Below are positions 62,921 through 64,000 of a stretch of 64,000 nucleotides of DNA, piece by piece. The notes below the pieces were generated by a model. That model had not been told where the DNA came from. It saw nothing but the letters and a program-made list of their open reading frames with translations, and made no database searches. The stretch's first letter is position 1. Each line of letters opens with the position of its first letter. The DNA comes from Cyanobium sp. FGCU6 (GTDB lineage: Bacteria > Cyanobacteriota > Cyanobacteriia > PCC-6307 > Cyanobiaceae): positions 1 to 64,000 of the forward strand of contig JANWUR010000011.1 in NCBI GenBank assembly GCA_024958655.1, given 5' to 3'. Both the position numbers and the translations under genes were made by a program.

Positions 62921-63427
62921 GTGAGCGATCTCCCTGCCTTCCCCCCGAACGACATCCGCGGCTTCCTGGCTTTCTGTGCGGGCGAATGGCTGGCCCTGCG
63001 CAGCACCTTCCTGCCAGGGGAGCTGGAACCGCCCTCAGGAGAAGGTGAGGGCGACGGCGACGAATGGCACAGCTCCGAGCGCGGGGAACTGAGAATCGCC
63101 TACCAGGAGCCTTCCGGCGCCGCCGAGTCCGGCAGTCTGCTGATCACCCCCCCCGGCGGGGCGACCCGCCGCCGGGTCACCTTCTCCACCGACGGCCGCT
63201 TTGACGGCGGTGATGGGGAGAGGGGGCAGTGGCAGCTGTGGCCGGATGGTTCGCTCGACCTGATGCTGGAGCGTGAGGGGGTGGAGGTGCGTGAGCGGAT
63301 CTGGTTCACCAAGCCCAACCTGCGGCTGCGCAGCACGATCGAGCGCGGCAGCGACGGCCGTCCGGCCCGGGCCAGCTTCAGTACCGAGATCCGCCGCGTC
63401 AGCCGCGCCGCCGCTGCGGTCGCCTGA
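62921..63427 (+). CDS. CpcS/CpeS-family phycobiliprotein lyase
   Basis: CpcS/CpeS lyases attach phycocyanobilin or phycoerythrobilin to Cys of phycobiliproteins. The 168-aa protein shows DIRGFLAFCAGEWLALRSTF near residues 11-30 and RIWFTKPNLRLRSTIE in the second half, consistent with the lipocalin-like fold, and the usual length. Between them a Glu/Gly/Asp-rich insert (GEGEGDGDEW) is unusual. The chromophore and target cannot be told. Start GTG 62921. It sits between era and trmD, so it shares a core neighbourhood rather than a phycobilisome cluster. Confidence 0.8.
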   Translation: MSDLPAFPPNDIRGFLAFCAGEWLALRSTFLPGELEPPSGEGEGDGDEWHSSERGELRIAYQEPSGAAESGSLLITPPGGATRRRVTFSTDGRFDGGDGERGQWQLWPDGSLDLMLEREGVEVRERIWFTKPNLRLRSTIERGSDGRPARASFSTEIRRVSRAAAAVA

Positions 63428-63431
63428 GCCG

Positions 63432-64000
63432 ATGCGCCTTGACGTCGTCACCCTGGCGCCGGAGATCGTCGAGGGGCTGCGCGGATACGGTGTGATCGGC
63501 CGGGCCATCGCCGTCGGCATCGCCGAGCTGCATCTTCACAACCCTCGCGATCACGCCACCGATCGCTACCGGAAGGTCGATGACGAGCCCTACGGCGGCG
63601 GGGCGGGCATGGTGCTCAAGCCTGAGCCCGTGTTTGCTGCCCTGGAGTCGATCCCGGTGCGGCCCCGTCGGCGGGTGCTGCTGATGACGCCGCAGGGCCG
63701 TCCCCTGGCCCAGGCGGACCTGCGCCGCTGGGCCCGCGAGCACGACCAGCTGGTGTTTCTCTGCGGCCACTACGAAGGCTTCGACGAACGCATCCGCTCC
63801 CTGGCCGATGAGGAGGTCTCAATCGGTGACTTCGTGCTCACCGGCGGCGAACTTCCCGCCATGACGATCATCAATGGCGTGGTGCGTCTGTTGCCCGGAA
63901 CCGTAGGCACCGCTGCTTCGCTGGAGGAGGAAAGCCACAGTGCGCTCCTGCTCGAGCATCCCCAGTACACTCGCCCGGCGGAGTTCCGAGGCATGGAGGT
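63432..64000 (+). CDS. trmD: tRNA (guanine-N1)-methyltransferase, 5' part
   Basis: TrmD methylates G37 of tRNAs using S-adenosylmethionine, preventing frameshifts. The first 189 codons are present and the gene runs off the window. Visible family motifs are MRLDVVTLAPEIVEGL, DDEPYGGGAGMVLKPEP, FLCGHYEGFDERIR, and the knot region SIGDFVLTGGELPAM. The start is ATG 63432, four bases after the lyase. In many bacteria trmD follows rpsP, but here it is about 48 kb away, next to era. Confidence 0.95.
   Translation, partial: MRLDVVTLAPEIVEGLRGYGVIGRAIAVGIAELHLHNPRDHATDRYRKVDDEPYGGGAGMVLKPEPVFAALESIPVRPRRRVLLMTPQGRPLAQADLRRWAREHDQLVFLCGHYEGFDERIRSLADEEVSIGDFVLTGGELPAMTIINGVVRLLPGTVGTAASLEEESHSALLLEHPQYTRPAEFRGME

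Noticed and set aside
1-64000. CRISPR arrays, insertion sequences, prophage genes, rRNA genes
   Set aside because: No regularly spaced repeats, transposases, integrases, phage structural genes or rRNA-like stretches were seen on either strand.

Overview
This is a high-GC stretch of a picocyanobacterial chromosome, most likely the Cyanobium / brackish-to-freshwater Synechococcus group. The evidence is the photosystem II genes psbD and psbC, a CpcS/CpeS-type phycobiliprotein lyase, an Ftn2/Arc6-type cell-division protein, a cyanobacterial group 2 sigma factor and a cyanoexosortase. These are embedded in a GC-rich genome with dense coding and very short gaps. Species-level placement is inference only.

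Layout. Positions 1-17.7 kb hold core genes: the psbD tail overlapping psbC, maf, a small secreted Cys-repeat protein, cobQ, a small ferredoxin, glf and mnmA on the minus strand, an NAD(P)HX repair enzyme, a sigma factor, pdhA, ftn2, ffh, rpsP, a PhoH-type ATPase and a BI-1 family membrane protein. Positions 61.4-64 kb are core again (a conserved small protein, era, a CpcS-family lyase, and trmD running off the end). Between about 17.8 and 61.4 kb lies a cell-surface polysaccharide island of about 43 kb.

The island. It opens with nucleotide-sugar synthesis (gmd and fcl for GDP-L-fucose, galE for UDP-galactose), then a half-size ABC exporter. A minus-strand pair follows (TIGR03790-type secreted protein and a glycosyltransferase). 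Next comes a long plus-strand run of about a dozen glycosyltransferases, many joined by 4-base start/stop overlaps. Interspersed are an O-antigen ligase/polymerase-like membrane protein, an SDR epimerase, two asparagine-synthetase-type proteins and a carbamoyltransferase. The distal part holds an SDR protein, a WecA/WbpL-type initiating phosphoglycosyl transferase, a FlaA1/WbpM-type 4,6-dehydratase, a cyanoexosortase with its partner protein and an HpsJ-like protein, and a tyrosine phosphatase. Convergent to the phosphatase is a large BY-kinase/chain-length regulator, and divergent from that kinase is a Wza-type outer-membrane export protein followed by a Pro-rich unknown and a small beta-barrel.

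Working model (inference): sugars are activated, assembled on a WbpL-primed lipid carrier by the glycosyltransferases, flipped and polymerised, then exported through the BY-kinase/Wza machine, with kinase activity balanced by the neighbouring phosphatase. No Wzx-type flippase is recognisable, so the ABC exporter is a candidate substitute. The cyanoexosortase module suggests that surface protein sorting is coupled to this polysaccharide, but no sorted substrate is visible in the window.
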